The notes under the pieces are model-generated. The model had not been told where the DNA came from and did no database searches. It saw only the letters and a program-made list of their open reading frames with translations. Below, piece by piece: positions 44,804-53,445 of a stretch of 64,000 nt of DNA. This DNA is from Rhodobacteraceae bacterium Alg231-04 (lineage in GTDB: Bacteria; Pseudomonadota; Alphaproteobacteria; Rhodobacterales; Rhodobacteraceae). Within the stretch, counting starts at the first letter, position 1. Each line of letters opens with the position of its first letter. The stretch spans positions 686,390 to 750,389 of the forward strand of contig FREY01000001.1 in the NCBI GenBank assembly GCA_900143635.1, in the 5' to 3' direction. The position numbers and the translations under genes are program-made.

Positions 44804-45544
44804 ATGACATATTCTCCGTTTTTTGTGCATGGTGCAGACCGCCCCGGCAAATGGCTGATCACCTGCGATCACGCCACCAATATGGTGCCCCCCTTTGTCG
44901 GCGGCGGCGACCTCGGGCTGCCGCGCGAAGACATGGAGCGCCACATCGCCTATGACCCCGGTGCCTATGAGGTTGCGCAGCTTCTCGGCCAACTTTTGAA
45001 CGCGCCGGTTATTGGGGCGAATTTCTCAAGGCTCGTGATTGATCCCAACCGGGGCGAGGATGACCCAACCCTGCTGATGCGGCTTTATGACGGCACCATC
45101 ATCCCCGCCAACCGCCACGCTGATGACGCCGAACGAGAGCGGCGCCTGGCTGCTTGCCACCGGCCTTATCACGTCGCACTGGCCGAACTGGCCGCCGCCC
45201 GCGACGGTGCCGTAATTGTCTCCGTTCATTCCTTCACCCGCCAGCTGCGCGGCCGCGCGCCTCGTCCCTGGGAGATCGGCATTCTCTTTCCCGAAGGCGA
45301 ACGTTACTCCCCCGCTTTGGTCAACCGCCTGCAAAGAGAGGCGGACCTCAGCGTCGGGGTCAATGAACCCTATACAGGCTACCTGCCCGGCGATGCGATA
45401 GACCGGCATGGCACCCAGATGAACCGTCCCAACACTCTGATCGAGCTGCGCAACGACCTGATTGCGGATCACCCGGCCCGACATGCCTGGGCAGACCGGC
45501 TTGCGCCTCTGTTGCAATCCGCACGCGACGACGCAGGTCTATAG
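44804..45544 (+). CDS. N-formylglutamate amidohydrolase family protein
   Basis: 246 residues. Family features: LITCDHATNMVPPFVGGGDLGLP near 19-41 with the metal-binding Asp-His, RLVIDPNRGEDDPTLLMRLYDGTIIPANRHAD near 75-110, VSVHSFTRQLRGRAPRPWEIGIL near 142-165, and IELRNDLIA near 220. Members release formate from N-formylglutamate (last step of one histidine pathway) or act on related amides; no hut genes are nearby, so the substrate is open. The start is at MTYSPFF; earlier ATGs in this frame lack support. The 3' end overlaps the glycosyltransferase gene tail. Confidence 0.85.
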   Translation: MTYSPFFVHGADRPGKWLITCDHATNMVPPFVGGGDLGLPREDMERHIAYDPGAYEVAQLLGQLLNAPVIGANFSRLVIDPNRGEDDPTLLMRLYDGTIIPANRHADDAERERRLAACHRPYHVALAELAAARDGAVIVSVHSFTRQLRGRAPRPWEIGILFPEGERYSPALVNRLQREADLSVGVNEPYTGYLPGDAIDRHGTQMNRPNTLIELRNDLIADHPARHAWADRLAPLLQSARDDAGL

Positions 45545-46795
45545 AGGAACCGCGCTGACAGCAGCCACGGCTATTCCCCGGCGGAACTCTCCGGAGGAAT
45601 ACCGCTTATCCAGATGTTCGATTGTGAGGATCGACGCGCGGTCCGTCCGCAAATCTCCGCTCAGCACAACCTGTGCGAAATTCTGCCCTTCGCACTCCGT
45701 CAAACACTCGATCCGGTGAGGAACCGGCTGACCGTTGAGCCACAACCGCAACTGCCGGATCAGAGGGCGACGGCCAGCACGAACAAACAAGCGGAGTTCC
45801 ACTTTCTCATCGGACAATAGCGGCAGCAGCATCTTGGGGCGGGGGTTTGGCCCGGTGAATCGATAGGCTTGGCCGTCCTGCAGCCGTTGCCAGTCAGGTG
45901 TGCGCGGCTCCGGGCTTTGCAGCAATGAAATTCCACCACCAACCTGCAGGTTCTCCGGCAGCCCGGAAATTCCGCGCACCTGTTTCAGCCGGGCAAGCCG
46001 GTCGCGGTTCACGTCTTTGCCAGCCTGCCGGGTTTCCTCCGCCATATAGTCGCCGGTGGCTTTTGCTTTGGCGACGATCACTTCCCTTCGGGAAGGCCAG
46101 CTGTCCGATCGCACCAGTTCCAGCATTACTTCCTGTTCAACAGACGAAATGTCGAAATAGGACAGATAGCGCCCCGCGGCGGTAAACTTGTGCACCGTAA
46201 TTTCACCAGTGGACGCAAAGACAGTCCCGGCCTGTACCAGCTCCAGCTGAAGGTGCAGGTCGACTGGGTGATCGACGTTCTCAGCCCGCGGCCAGGGATG
46301 TTGGCGTATACGCGTCAACCTGTGGGCGGTTGCGCTTGGCTGGACAAAACAACGTTCAGCGTGACCGGGGTCATCACGGTTCAGCAAACCACAAACGGCA
46401 AAGGGTCGCGCCGTGTTCAGCCGGTGCACAATCAAACCGGAAACAACCGCATCCGCCTCAGGGTTGGCACGAGCGGCCTTGGCCAGAGCTGCTAGATGGC
46501 CAGGATCCCAGATATCATCATGACCGATATAGGCCACGTATGCGCCGCGCGCTTCGCTGATGCCGCGATTGTTTGGGCCGGATTGCGTCCCCCAGCGCGG
46601 AGCATTGTTGATCCAGCGGAGCCGCTCGTTTTCCAGCCCATCAAGAATAACCGCCGTATCATCGGTCACGTCGTCGCCGACAACTAGAAGCTCAAAACTT
46701 CGGTGGGATTGGGCCAGCACCGACCGGACCGAGGGAAGGATATGCCTTCCCCGGTTCCAGGTCGCCATGACGACTGTGAAATCAGGACTGGCCAT
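45539..46795 (-). CDS. glycosyltransferase family 2 protein
   Basis: 418 residues. N-terminal GT-A fold: FTVVMATWNRGRHILPSVRSVLAQSHRSFELLVVGDDVTDDT (6-47), then GPNNRGISEARGAYVAYIGHDDIWDPGHLAAL near 72-104 with the acidic pair. The C-terminal half (about 250-418) is not a known GT2 part and contains beta-rich sequence (KVELRLFVRAGRRPLIRQLRLWLNGQPVPHRIECL), perhaps a carbohydrate- or surface-binding domain. The ATG overlaps the stop of the cupin-type gene (TGATG), so the two are coupled. Probably decorates a surface polysaccharide; the sugar is unknown. Confidence 0.8.
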   Translation of the reverse strand: MASPDFTVVMATWNRGRHILPSVRSVLAQSHRSFELLVVGDDVTDDTAVILDGLENERLRWINNAPRWGTQSGPNNRGISEARGAYVAYIGHDDIWDPGHLAALAKAARANPEADAVVSGLIVHRLNTARPFAVCGLLNRDDPGHAERCFVQPSATAHRLTRIRQHPWPRAENVDHPVDLHLQLELVQAGTVFASTGEITVHKFTAAGRYLSYFDISSVEQEVMLELVRSDSWPSRREVIVAKAKATGDYMAEETRQAGKDVNRDRLARLKQVRGISGLPENLQVGGGISLLQSPEPRTPDWQRLQDGQAYRFTGPNPRPKMLLPLLSDEKVELRLFVRAGRRPLIRQLRLWLNGQPVPHRIECLTECEGQNFAQVVLSGDLRTDRASILTIEHLDKRYSSGEFRRGIAVAAVSAVPL

Positions 46796-47322
46796 CAGTC
46801 GAAAGAATACGGAATCCGACTATCTGGGTAAGGCAACCTGCATTTGTCCGGATTCGCAGGGTCATAGACATTGGTCGGCAGGTTCACAAAATGCGCAAGT
46901 TCCTGCCCGAGATTGGCCAGCCCGTGAACGACAAACGGCGGAATTCTGACCCGGCAGGGGTTAACGGCTCCCACGTCCAGAACGTTCAGTTTGCCTTGCG
47001 TCGGACTGCCCTCCCGGATGTCAAACAAAACCAGACGCATGTGGCCGTTGGTGTAAGAGAGCCGGTCTACCTGCCATTGGTGGTAGACCCAGGCCCGCAC
47101 CGAACCGGGCTCCGCGAAAACCTGATAAACATGCGGGATTTTAAGGTTCAGATCTTCGCGAGTTGTCAGTAGCTCTACTAGGGCACCGCGCCCGTCCTTG
47201 CGCAGGATCAAAGGCTCAACAGTTACGCCGTCAATCAGGTCCGCAGGCACATCCACCGTCCCGGAGCAGCGGTCCTGCCACGGCTTATCCTGGGTAAACT
47301 CTTCCGGGCTGGGGGTTTTCAT
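46795..47322 (-). CDS. RmlC-like cupin protein (dTDP-4-dehydrorhamnose 3,5-epimerase-related)
   Basis: 175 residues. Features: GVTVEPLILRKDGRGALVELLTTRED near 32-57, PHVYQVFAEPGSVRAWVYHQWQVDRLSYTNGHMRLVLFDIR near 63-103 and PPFVVHGLANLGQELAHFVNLPTNVYDPANPDKCRLPYPD near 127-166, the RmlC epimerase layout with the usual His and the Tyr near the C-terminal segment. Members epimerise or bind nucleotide-activated sugars. CAGGAGAG precedes the start. It is translated just before the glycosyltransferase, suggesting a two-gene surface-sugar unit. True RmlC activity is uncertain because the rest of the rml set is absent. Confidence 0.75.
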   Translation of the reverse strand: MKTPSPEEFTQDKPWQDRCSGTVDVPADLIDGVTVEPLILRKDGRGALVELLTTREDLNLKIPHVYQVFAEPGSVRAWVYHQWQVDRLSYTNGHMRLVLFDIREGSPTQGKLNVLDVGAVNPCRVRIPPFVVHGLANLGQELAHFVNLPTNVYDPANPDKCRLPYPDSRIPYSFD

Positions 47323-47532
47323 CTGTCTCTCCTGGTTGATGGGCAAATTGTCAGCGCCACAGCGCGCTAGATAGAATTGGCACCAAAGACAAGACTGTAG
47401 ACCGGGAAAATGCACGCGGCTACCCCTAAGCCGGAACTGCAGACCTTGCGATAAAGTGCAACAATTCCCATGTATTGAGTAACGGGTTATGCGCTCAATC
47501 TGTTATTCTGCACCCGACTACGGAGGTCTGTG

Positions 47533-47775
47533 ATGACTATTGAAACCCTAACAACCGTCTTTGGCTGGATGAGCGTCATCAATATTGCTTTCCTGCTCAT
47601 CTCCACCGTTTTGATACTTGCACTCAAGGATTGGGCCACCACCCTGCATGCACGGCTTTTCGAAATAGACCCCGCGGCCGCGCGGCTGGAATGGTACCGC
47701 TGGCTGGGCAACTACAAGATCTTCATGCTGATCTTTGCCCTAGTCCCCTATTTCGCCCTGCGCATGGCCGGATGA
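47533..47775 (+). CDS. DUF6868 small membrane protein
   Basis: 80 residues with two hydrophobic helices: TLTTVFGWMSVINIAFLLISTVLILAL near 4-30 and YKIFMLIFALVPYFALRMAG near the end, joined by a polar loop LHARLFEIDPAAARLEWYRWLGN. Matches the pattern of DUF6868 as I recall it; no function is known. GGAGG lies upstream; GTG directly before the ATG is an alternative start. Confidence 0.75.
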   Translation: MTIETLTTVFGWMSVINIAFLLISTVLILALKDWATTLHARLFEIDPAAARLEWYRWLGNYKIFMLIFALVPYFALRMAG

Positions 47776-47843
47776 GCCCGATTGCCGCCGCCCGGCGCAG
47801 TTGCTAGCAAGGGGTCAACGCATTCACGACAGGGAGATCCACC

Positions 47844-48158
47844 ATGGATCCGCAAACCGAGATTGAACTTCAGGCCGCCGCTTTCCGCCGCTTGCAAAAA
47901 CACCTGATGGAAGACCGCACTGACGCGCAGAACATCGATATGATGAACCTGGCCGGTTTCTGCCGCAACTGCCTGTCGCGCTGGTATCAGGAAGCGGCCA
48001 ATGAAAAGGGCATCGAGATGAGCAAGGACGAAGCCCGCGAGATTTTCTACGGCATGACCATGGCAGAGTGGAAAGCCAATTATCAAACCGATGCCAGCCC
48101 GGAAAAGCAGGCTGAGTTTGAGGTCGCCTTCAAAGAAAACGTGACCGACAAGGGCTGA
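47844..48158 (+). CDS. DUF1244 domain-containing protein
   Basis: 104 residues, small acidic helical protein. The conserved core is AAAFRRLQKHLMEDRTDAQNIDMMNLAGFCRNCLSRWYQEAANEKG (10-55), with the family's paired Cys in FCRNC, followed by MSKDEAREIFYGMTMAEWKANYQ. Widespread in alphaproteobacteria; a single-domain protein of unknown role. AGGGAGA lies upstream. Convergent with patB. Confidence 0.9.
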   Translation: MDPQTEIELQAAAFRRLQKHLMEDRTDAQNIDMMNLAGFCRNCLSRWYQEAANEKGIEMSKDEAREIFYGMTMAEWKANYQTDASPEKQAEFEVAFKENVTDKG

Positions 48159-48163
48159 CCCCG

Positions 48164-49348
48164 TCAAAGGCCGCCCAGCGCGGCCTCCAGCCTGTCTAAC
48201 GCGGCTTCAAGCACAGCACGACGGCAGGCGATATTGACCCGCGCAAAACCGCGCCCGGCCTCGCCAAAGGCAATGCCGCGGGTCACACCCCAGCCCGCCC
48301 TCTGACGCAAAAACGCGGTCAGCTCGGCTGGTTCCAGCCCCAATCCGCGAAAATCCACCCACATCAAGAATGTGCCTTCGGGCGGGGTCATCTCGACACC
48401 TGGCATCTGCGCCAACCGGTCAGAGAACAGGGCCGCGTTGCCCTGAATGTAGGAAAGCGCCGCTTTCTGCCAGGCCTCTCCGCCGGTGTAGGCCGCCTCC
48501 ATCGCCACATTGGCAAAGGCGTTGTTCTTGTTGACGGTCAGTCGGCTGTTGGCCTCCAGAAAGGCAGCCCTTCGCCCCTCATCCGGGATCACCGTGAAAG
48601 CCCCGCAGCAGGCCGCAATATTGAAGCCTTTGGCGGGCGACAGGCAGGTTAGCGAATTCGCCGCATGGGCTGGCCCAAGCGAGGTGAAGGGCACATAGCG
48701 GTGGCCCTCAAAGGCCAGATCGCCGTGAATCTCATCGGATATCACCAGGACCCCATGGGCCAGACAGATCTCAGCCAGCTGACGCAATTCCTCTTCCTGC
48801 CAGACCCGTCCAACCGGGTTATGGGGATTACACAGCAACAGCGCCTGCGTGGCGGGGTCCGCCGCTTTGCGCTCAAGATCGTCAAAATCCATCTCATAGC
48901 GCCCGTCGCGCAGCACCAACGGGTTCAGGGCTGCATCGCGGTTGTTTTCCTTCAGGACGTTGAGGAAATCAAAAAAGACTGGCGGCTGCAGGATGACCTT
49001 GCCGCCTGGGCCGGAAAACAGGTTCACCGCCATCGCCAGCGCGTTGAGCACATTGGGCGCTCGCAGAATATGGTTGCGGTCGATCTGCCAGCCGTGGCGG
49101 CGCTCCATCCATCCGGTGAGCGATGGGATCAGGCCGGGCTGGATCGTCTCATAGCCAAAAACCCCATGATCCAGCCGCGCCTGCATCGCCTCACGCACGC
49201 AAGGCGGGGCACGAAAGTCCATGTCGGCAATACCGGCCGCAAACAGCCCCTCGCCATCAGCGCCCAGAACCATAGGATGCACCTTTAGCGTCGGCACTGC
49301 GCGTCGGTCGTTGGGGGTGTTGAACCCGAAGGGATCACTCTGCGTCAT
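48164..49348 (-). CDS. patB: MalY/PatB family aminotransferase / cystathionine beta-lyase
   Basis: 394 residues, PLP fold type I. Motifs: GIADMDFRAPPCVREAM near 38-55, the cofactor-binding LLCNPHNPVGRVWQEEELRQLAEICLAHGVLVISDEIHGDLAFEGH near 170-218, and the Schiff-base Lys in SPAKGFNIAACCGAF near 233. PatB/MalY enzymes cleave C-S bonds of cystathionine and other beta-substituted amino acids. It overlaps the aspartoacylase-type gene by 14 bases and is last in the D-amino-acid cluster, so it may act on a product or substrate of that pathway. That link is inference from position. Confidence 0.88.
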   Translation of the reverse strand: MTQSDPFGFNTPNDRRAVPTLKVHPMVLGADGEGLFAAGIADMDFRAPPCVREAMQARLDHGVFGYETIQPGLIPSLTGWMERRHGWQIDRNHILRAPNVLNALAMAVNLFSGPGGKVILQPPVFFDFLNVLKENNRDAALNPLVLRDGRYEMDFDDLERKAADPATQALLLCNPHNPVGRVWQEEELRQLAEICLAHGVLVISDEIHGDLAFEGHRYVPFTSLGPAHAANSLTCLSPAKGFNIAACCGAFTVIPDEGRRAAFLEANSRLTVNKNNAFANVAMEAAYTGGEAWQKAALSYIQGNAALFSDRLAQMPGVEMTPPEGTFLMWVDFRGLGLEPAELTAFLRQRAGWGVTRGIAFGEAGRGFARVNIACRRAVLEAALDRLEAALGGL

Positions 49349-50336
49349 CAGCCACCTGCACCACCGCATCGCCGCGCCGCACTGGCCCCGGCACCCGTTT
49401 CGCCAGCACAATGCCCGAATAGGGCGAGGTCACGGGCACAGGATCCGCCCACGGCGCGTCCAGCCGGTGCACAAAGCCCAGTACCTCCCCCTCGGCCACC
49501 GCATCGCAAATGTCCTTTTGCGGCTCATAGACCCCGTCCTCATAGGCGTAGACCGAGCCCTGAACATGCAGCTCCCGCGTGCCCTTCGCCGCATCCGGTC
49601 GGTAGGCAGGCAGCATGCCCGCGCAATGCAGCGCCCGTTTCAATCCGCGCAGCGTCAGTGCCAGAATGCCAGGGTCCACCGCACCGCCGCCGCCCAGCTC
49701 TGCCATAATGGGGATCACGCCCTTGCGGTTTGCCCCGCCCATCAGAGTGCGCGCCTTGGACCCCGGCCCGCCGCCTCCGGTGAAGACCCAGGCGAAAGGG
49801 GCATCAAAGGCCTTCTGAAGGTGCTTCAGCTCTGCCGCCGCGTCCGGCGTATGCCCCTGCCCGCGCAGCAGGGTTGGCGGGTAAAACAGCGATGTGCCGC
49901 CGGAATGGAGATCCACCGAATAGCCGCAGCGCGGCAGCAGCTCCGCCTCGATGTAATGGGCGATCACCTCGCTGGGCGTGCCGCGCGGATCACCGGGGAA
50001 CAGACGGTTCATATTGCCATCATCAATGGGCGACGTCCGCATCCCGGCCCCGCAGGCCGGCGCATTGGCCTGCGGCAGCAGGATCAGCTGGCCGCGGATG
50101 TCTTCGGGCTGCAGATCGCGAATCAGCGCGGCAAGAGCAATCTGCCCCTCGTATTCATCACCGTGTACGCCTGCCGACATCAGCATCACCGGCCCGGCCC
50201 CGTTGCGGATGGAGACTATCGGCACCCCGATCCAGCCATAGGCGCTGCGATGCACCGAATGCGGCACCCTCAGGTAGCCCTGATGCTTGCCGTCAGCCTC
50301 CAGATCAATTTCACAGGTTACCGGACTATCACTCAA
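49335..50336 (-). CDS. succinylglutamate desuccinylase / aspartoacylase family deacylase
   Basis: About 333 residues, zinc carboxypeptidase-like (M14) fold. Metal ligands are seen in SAGVHGDEYEGQ (His58, Glu61) and VDLHSGGT (His144); NMNRLFPGDPRG near 108-119 is a family hallmark. The start is TTG at 50336, within the T-run of the upstream terminator; no ATG precedes conserved sequence. It lies between dat and patB in a run with dgcA and dgcN. Its best-supported role there is hydrolysis of N-acetyl-L-glutamate to L-glutamate and acetate. DoeB-type deacetylation of N-acetyl-diaminobutyrate is the main alternative, but no ectoine genes are present. Confidence 0.82.
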   Translation of the reverse strand: MSDSPVTCEIDLEADGKHQGYLRVPHSVHRSAYGWIGVPIVSIRNGAGPVMLMSAGVHGDEYEGQIALAALIRDLQPEDIRGQLILLPQANAPACGAGMRTSPIDDGNMNRLFPGDPRGTPSEVIAHYIEAELLPRCGYSVDLHSGGTSLFYPPTLLRGQGHTPDAAAELKHLQKAFDAPFAWVFTGGGGPGSKARTLMGGANRKGVIPIMAELGGGGAVDPGILALTLRGLKRALHCAGMLPAYRPDAAKGTRELHVQGSVYAYEDGVYEPQKDICDAVAEGEVLGFVHRLDAPWADPVPVTSPYSGIVLAKRVPGPVRRGDAVVQVADDAE

Positions 50337-50368
50337 AACAAGACCCCGCCGCAGGTTGCGCCGGGGTC
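50334..50368 (-). terminator. stem-loop downstream of dat, overlapping the next start codon
   Basis: GACCCC (50342-50347) and GGGGTC (50363-50368) form a stem, followed on the minus strand by TTGTTTTG. It sits 38 bases past the dat stop, and its T-run contains the TTG start of the deacylase gene. It could tune expression between upstream and downstream halves of the cluster. Confidence 0.65.
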
Positions 50369-50405
50369 CAGTCTAAGTCAGCTTGCAGCTTTTGCAATCT
50401 GCGGA

Positions 50406-51266
50406 TCAGATCGCCTTTTTGCGGCTTTCTTCCAGGTAGATCTCGCGCAGGCGTTTCGCAATCGGGCCCGGCGTGCCGTCACCCAGCGTGGCGCCGTCAA
50501 TCTCAACCACGGGCATCACAAAGGCAGAGGCAGAGGTGGTGAAGGCCTCATCGGCTTCTTTGGCTTCATCGATGGTGAACAGGCGCTCTTCGATTTCCAT
50601 CTGCGCTTCTTCGGCCAGACGCAGCACAGCAGCGCGGGTGATGCCGTGCAGGATGTCGTTGGACAGCGGGCGGGTCACGATCTTGCCGTTCTTGACGTAA
50701 TAGGCGTTGTTCGAGGTGCCCTCGGTCACATAACCGTCCTCAATCAGCCAGGCATCGTCACAACCGGCCTTCTTGGCCATCATCTTGCCCATCGACGGGT
50801 ACAAGAGCTGTACGGTCTTGATGTCGCGGCGGCCCCAGCGGATATCCTCGATAGAGATAACCTTGGCGCCTTTTTGCGCCGCCGGGCTATCGGCCAGGCC
50901 GGGCTTGTCCTGAGTGAACAACACCAGCGACGGCGGCGTGTCCTCAGACGGGAAAACGAAATCCCGGTCGCCGTCAGAGCCGCGGGAAACCTGCAGGTAA
51001 ACCAGCCCCTCAACGATGCCATTGTCCTCGACCAGCTTGCGGTGGATCGCCAGCAGCTCTTCTTTGGTGCAGGGGCTGGGCATGTCCAGCTCGTTCAGCG
51101 AGCGGTTCAGGCGCACGGCGTGGCCTTCAAAGTCGATCAGCTTGCCATCCAGAACCGATGTTACCTCGTAAACCGCATCGGCAAACAGGAAGCCACGGTC
51201 AAAGATCGAGACCTTGGCCTCATTTTCCGGCAGGTATTCGCCATTCACATAAACAATACGGGTCAT
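50406..51266 (-). CDS. dat: D-amino-acid transaminase
   Basis: 286 residues, PLP fold type IV. Features: MTRIVYVNGEYLPENEAKVSIFDRGFLFADAVYEV (1-35), the Schiff-base Lys in LLYPSMGKMMAKKAG near 140-155, and WLIEDGYVTEGTSNNAYYVKNGKI near 167-188 carrying the conserved Glu. It exchanges amino groups between D-amino acids, chiefly D-Ala and D-Glu, with 2-oxoglutarate or pyruvate. It follows dgcA in a run with dgcN, consistent with feeding D-glutamate to that pathway. Distinguishing Dat from branched-chain transaminase rests on the FDRGFLFADAVYEV and TEGTSNNAYYV patterns. The start at MTRIVYV has GAAAGT upstream, a weak site. Confidence 0.9.
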   Translation of the reverse strand: MTRIVYVNGEYLPENEAKVSIFDRGFLFADAVYEVTSVLDGKLIDFEGHAVRLNRSLNELDMPSPCTKEELLAIHRKLVEDNGIVEGLVYLQVSRGSDGDRDFVFPSEDTPPSLVLFTQDKPGLADSPAAQKGAKVISIEDIRWGRRDIKTVQLLYPSMGKMMAKKAGCDDAWLIEDGYVTEGTSNNAYYVKNGKIVTRPLSNDILHGITRAAVLRLAEEAQMEIEERLFTIDEAKEADEAFTTSASAFVMPVVEIDGATLGDGTPGPIAKRLREIYLEESRKKAI

Positions 51267-51343
51267 GTTACTTTCCTTATTCTCACCGGGCTCCGCCCGT
51301 TCCTCACTGAAAACGGTCCCCCGGACCGTTTTCCGGGCGTTCG

Positions 51344-52309
51344 TCACCCCCAAAGCGCCGCAACAGGCGGGTGCACGCCGTCGGCATCAAATTTCAGCGG
51401 TTCATCGCGGTCTTCGGCCAACAGAAGCGGCCCGTCAAGGTCTGTTACCAGCGCACCCTGTGCAACAAGCGTGGCCGGTGCCATCGCCAGCGACGATCCA
51501 ACCATACAGCCCACCATCACCTGATAGCCCGCCTCCAGTGCCTCGTCGCGCAGTTTGAGCGCTTCGGTCAGACCGCCGGTCTTATCCAGTTTGATGTTCA
51601 CAACGTCGTATTTTCCGACCAGCTTGGGCAGGCTGGTGCGGTCATGGCAGCTCTCGTCGGCGCAAACGGGCACCGGGCGCTCCATGCCAATCAGCGCGTC
51701 ATCTTCACCAGCTGGCAGCGGCTGTTCGACCAGCTCCACGCCCAGACGCACCAGATGCGGGGCCAGTTCCGCATAAACTTCGGCGCTCCAACCCTCATTG
51801 GCATCAACAATGATTGAGGCATCCGGCGCACCGGCACGCACTGCTTCAAGGCGCGGCATGTCGTCAGCGGTGCCCAGTTTGATCTTCAAGAGCGGGCGAT
51901 GGGCATTCTCTGCCGCCTGTGCCTGCATCTTTTCGGGTGTGTCCAGCGACAGGGTATAGGCGGTGATCTCCGGCCCCGGAGCTTCCAGCCCGGCCAACTC
52001 CCAGACCGACTTGCCTGCCGTCTTGGCTTCCAGATCCCACAGCGCACAATCAACAGCATTGCGCGCCGCACCGGCCGGCAGCAGATCCATCAGATCTTCG
52101 CGGCTGAAGTCTGCGGGCAGACCTTCGATCTCAGCCGTGACACTCTCCAGTGTTTCATTGTAGCGGGCATAGGGCACGCATTCGCCCCAGCCGGTTACCC
52201 CGTCTTTTTCCACCTTTACGGTCAGCACCTTGGCCTCGGTGCGCGATCCGCGCGAGATGGTGAACACCTGCGCCAGTTTGAACACATCGCGGGTAACGGT
52301 GATCTTCAT
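51344..52309 (-). CDS. dgcA: N-acetyl-D-glutamate racemase (enolase superfamily, dipeptide-epimerase type)
   Basis: 321 residues, MR/MLE subgroup of the enolase superfamily. Catalytic set: Lys142-x-Lys144 (LLKIKLG), metal ligands Asp169 (IIVDANEGW), Glu195 (ELVEQPLP) and Asp218 (VCADESCH), and Lys240 (VVNIKLDKTGG). The same signature occurs in L-Ala-D/L-Glu epimerases, but immediate linkage to dgcN and dat favours the N-acetyl-D-Glu racemase role. It would convert N-acetyl-D-glutamate from DgcN to N-acetyl-L-glutamate. Distinguishing the two needs structure-guided comparison. It follows dgcN by 134 bases containing a recurring T-run element, so transcription may be partly reduced. Start MKITVTRD. 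Confidence 0.85.
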   Translation of the reverse strand: MKITVTRDVFKLAQVFTISRGSRTEAKVLTVKVEKDGVTGWGECVPYARYNETLESVTAEIEGLPADFSREDLMDLLPAGAARNAVDCALWDLEAKTAGKSVWELAGLEAPGPEITAYTLSLDTPEKMQAQAAENAHRPLLKIKLGTADDMPRLEAVRAGAPDASIIVDANEGWSAEVYAELAPHLVRLGVELVEQPLPAGEDDALIGMERPVPVCADESCHDRTSLPKLVGKYDVVNIKLDKTGGLTEALKLRDEALEAGYQVMVGCMVGSSLAMAPATLVAQGALVTDLDGPLLLAEDRDEPLKFDADGVHPPVAALWG

Positions 52310-52381
52310 GCCCTGCTCCCAGTCTTCCATAGCAACCAAAGGCGCTGCCCGCATAAGGCGCGCCTCTGGTTTTATCTTTTC

Positions 52382-52404
52382 AAAAAATACACCCGCCGGA
52401 GGCT
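52382..52404 (-). repeat. recurring terminator-like element, copy 2 (after dgcN)
   Basis: On the minus strand AGCCTCCGGCGGGTGTATTTTTTGAAAAGATAAA, close to the copies after coaBC and mcl1. Its hairpin is weaker (only GCC/GGC pairs), so it may be a decayed terminator. It lies between dgcN and dgcA. Confidence 0.55.
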
Positions 52405-52443
52405 TCTGCAATCTCAACAGCCCCCTCCGGCAGAGAGGTTAGA

Positions 52444-53445
52444 TCAGATCGCGGCCAGCGCGTCCACCAGGCGGCCCGCGCCGTGGCGGTATGGGTCTAC
52501 TGCGGGCAGGCCCATCTTCTCTTCGACCTGCGCCAGATAGGTGACGGCCTCATCTTCGCTCAGGTGCTGCGTGTTGACCGAGATACCGACGACCTTACAG
52601 GCCGGGTTCGATTTCTGCGCCAGTGGCAGGGCGGTGTCGCGCAGCTGCTCGAGAGACGGCAGGGTGAAGCCCGGCAGACCACGCATATGTTCGCGGGTCG
52701 GCTCGTGGCAAAGGATCAGCGCGTCGGGCTGGCCGCCGTGGACCAGCGCCATCGTGACACCGGAATAGGAGATGTGGAACAGCGAGCCCTGCCCCTCGAT
52801 CATGTCCCAGTGGTCGTCGTCATTGTTCGGGGTCAGATACTCGACGGCACCAGCCATGAAGTCAGCGACAACCGCGTCCAGCGGCACGCCGTGGCCGGTG
52901 ATCAGGATGCCGGTCTGGCCGGTAGCACGGAAGGTCGATTTCAGCCCGCGCTGCTGCATCTCGGCATCCATTGCCAGGGCCGTATACATCTTGCCAACCG
53001 AACAGTCGGTGCCAACAGCCAGGCAACGCTTGCCGGTGCGGTTCACACCATTTGCAATCGGGTAGCCAACAGTGGGAACGCGCACATCGTGCAGGGTGCC
53101 GCCATGGGTTTGCGCCGCGGCCACCAGATCGCCTTCGTCGCGCAGCAGGTTGTGCAGGCCAGAGGCAATATCATAGCCCATTTCCAGCGCCTGAACCAAA
53201 ACCTCTTTCCAGGCCGCAGAGATCACACCGCCACGGTTGGCAACGCCGATCACCAGCGTCTTGGCGCCGGCTTCCTTGGCCTCGGCCAGGGTCATGTCGG
53301 TCAGCCCGAGGTCAGCGCCGCAGCCCTCCAGACGGATCTGGCCAACGGCGTGATCCGGACGCCAGTCACGGATGCCAATAGCAACTTTGGCGGCCAGCAT
53401 GTCGGGCGCGTCGCCCAGGAACAACAGATACGGGGTCTCGATCAT
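52444..53445 (-). CDS. dgcN: N-acetyltransferase DgcN (DUF1611), D-glutamate pathway
   Basis: 333 residues. An N-terminal Rossmann-like domain (LFLGDAPDMLAAKVAIGIRDWRPDHAVGQIR) is followed by a P-loop NTPase-like domain with CLAVGTDCSVGKMYTALAMDAEMQ (Walker-A-like GTDCSVGK near 147-154) and VEYLTPNNDDDHWDMIEGQGSLFH, the DUF1611 signature. In marine bacteria DgcN acetylates D-glutamate and DgcA racemises the product. It leads the dgcN-dgcA-dat-deacylase-patB run and follows an MFS carrier gene on the same strand. The start is at MIETPYLLF with GAAGGACG upstream. Assignment relies on the characteristic dgcN-dgcA pairing as I recall it. Confidence 0.85.
   Translation of the reverse strand: MIETPYLLFLGDAPDMLAAKVAIGIRDWRPDHAVGQIRLEGCGADLGLTDMTLAEAKEAGAKTLVIGVANRGGVISAAWKEVLVQALEMGYDIASGLHNLLRDEGDLVAAAQTHGGTLHDVRVPTVGYPIANGVNRTGKRCLAVGTDCSVGKMYTALAMDAEMQQRGLKSTFRATGQTGILITGHGVPLDAVVADFMAGAVEYLTPNNDDDHWDMIEGQGSLFHISYSGVTMALVHGGQPDALILCHEPTREHMRGLPGFTLPSLEQLRDTALPLAQKSNPACKVVGISVNTQHLSEDEAVTYLAQVEEKMGLPAVDPYRHGAGRLVDALAAI

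Noticed and set aside
49221..51524. 767-codon plus-strand open frame opposite patB, deacylase and dat
   Set aside because: Spans three real minus-strand genes and contains no recognisable domain.
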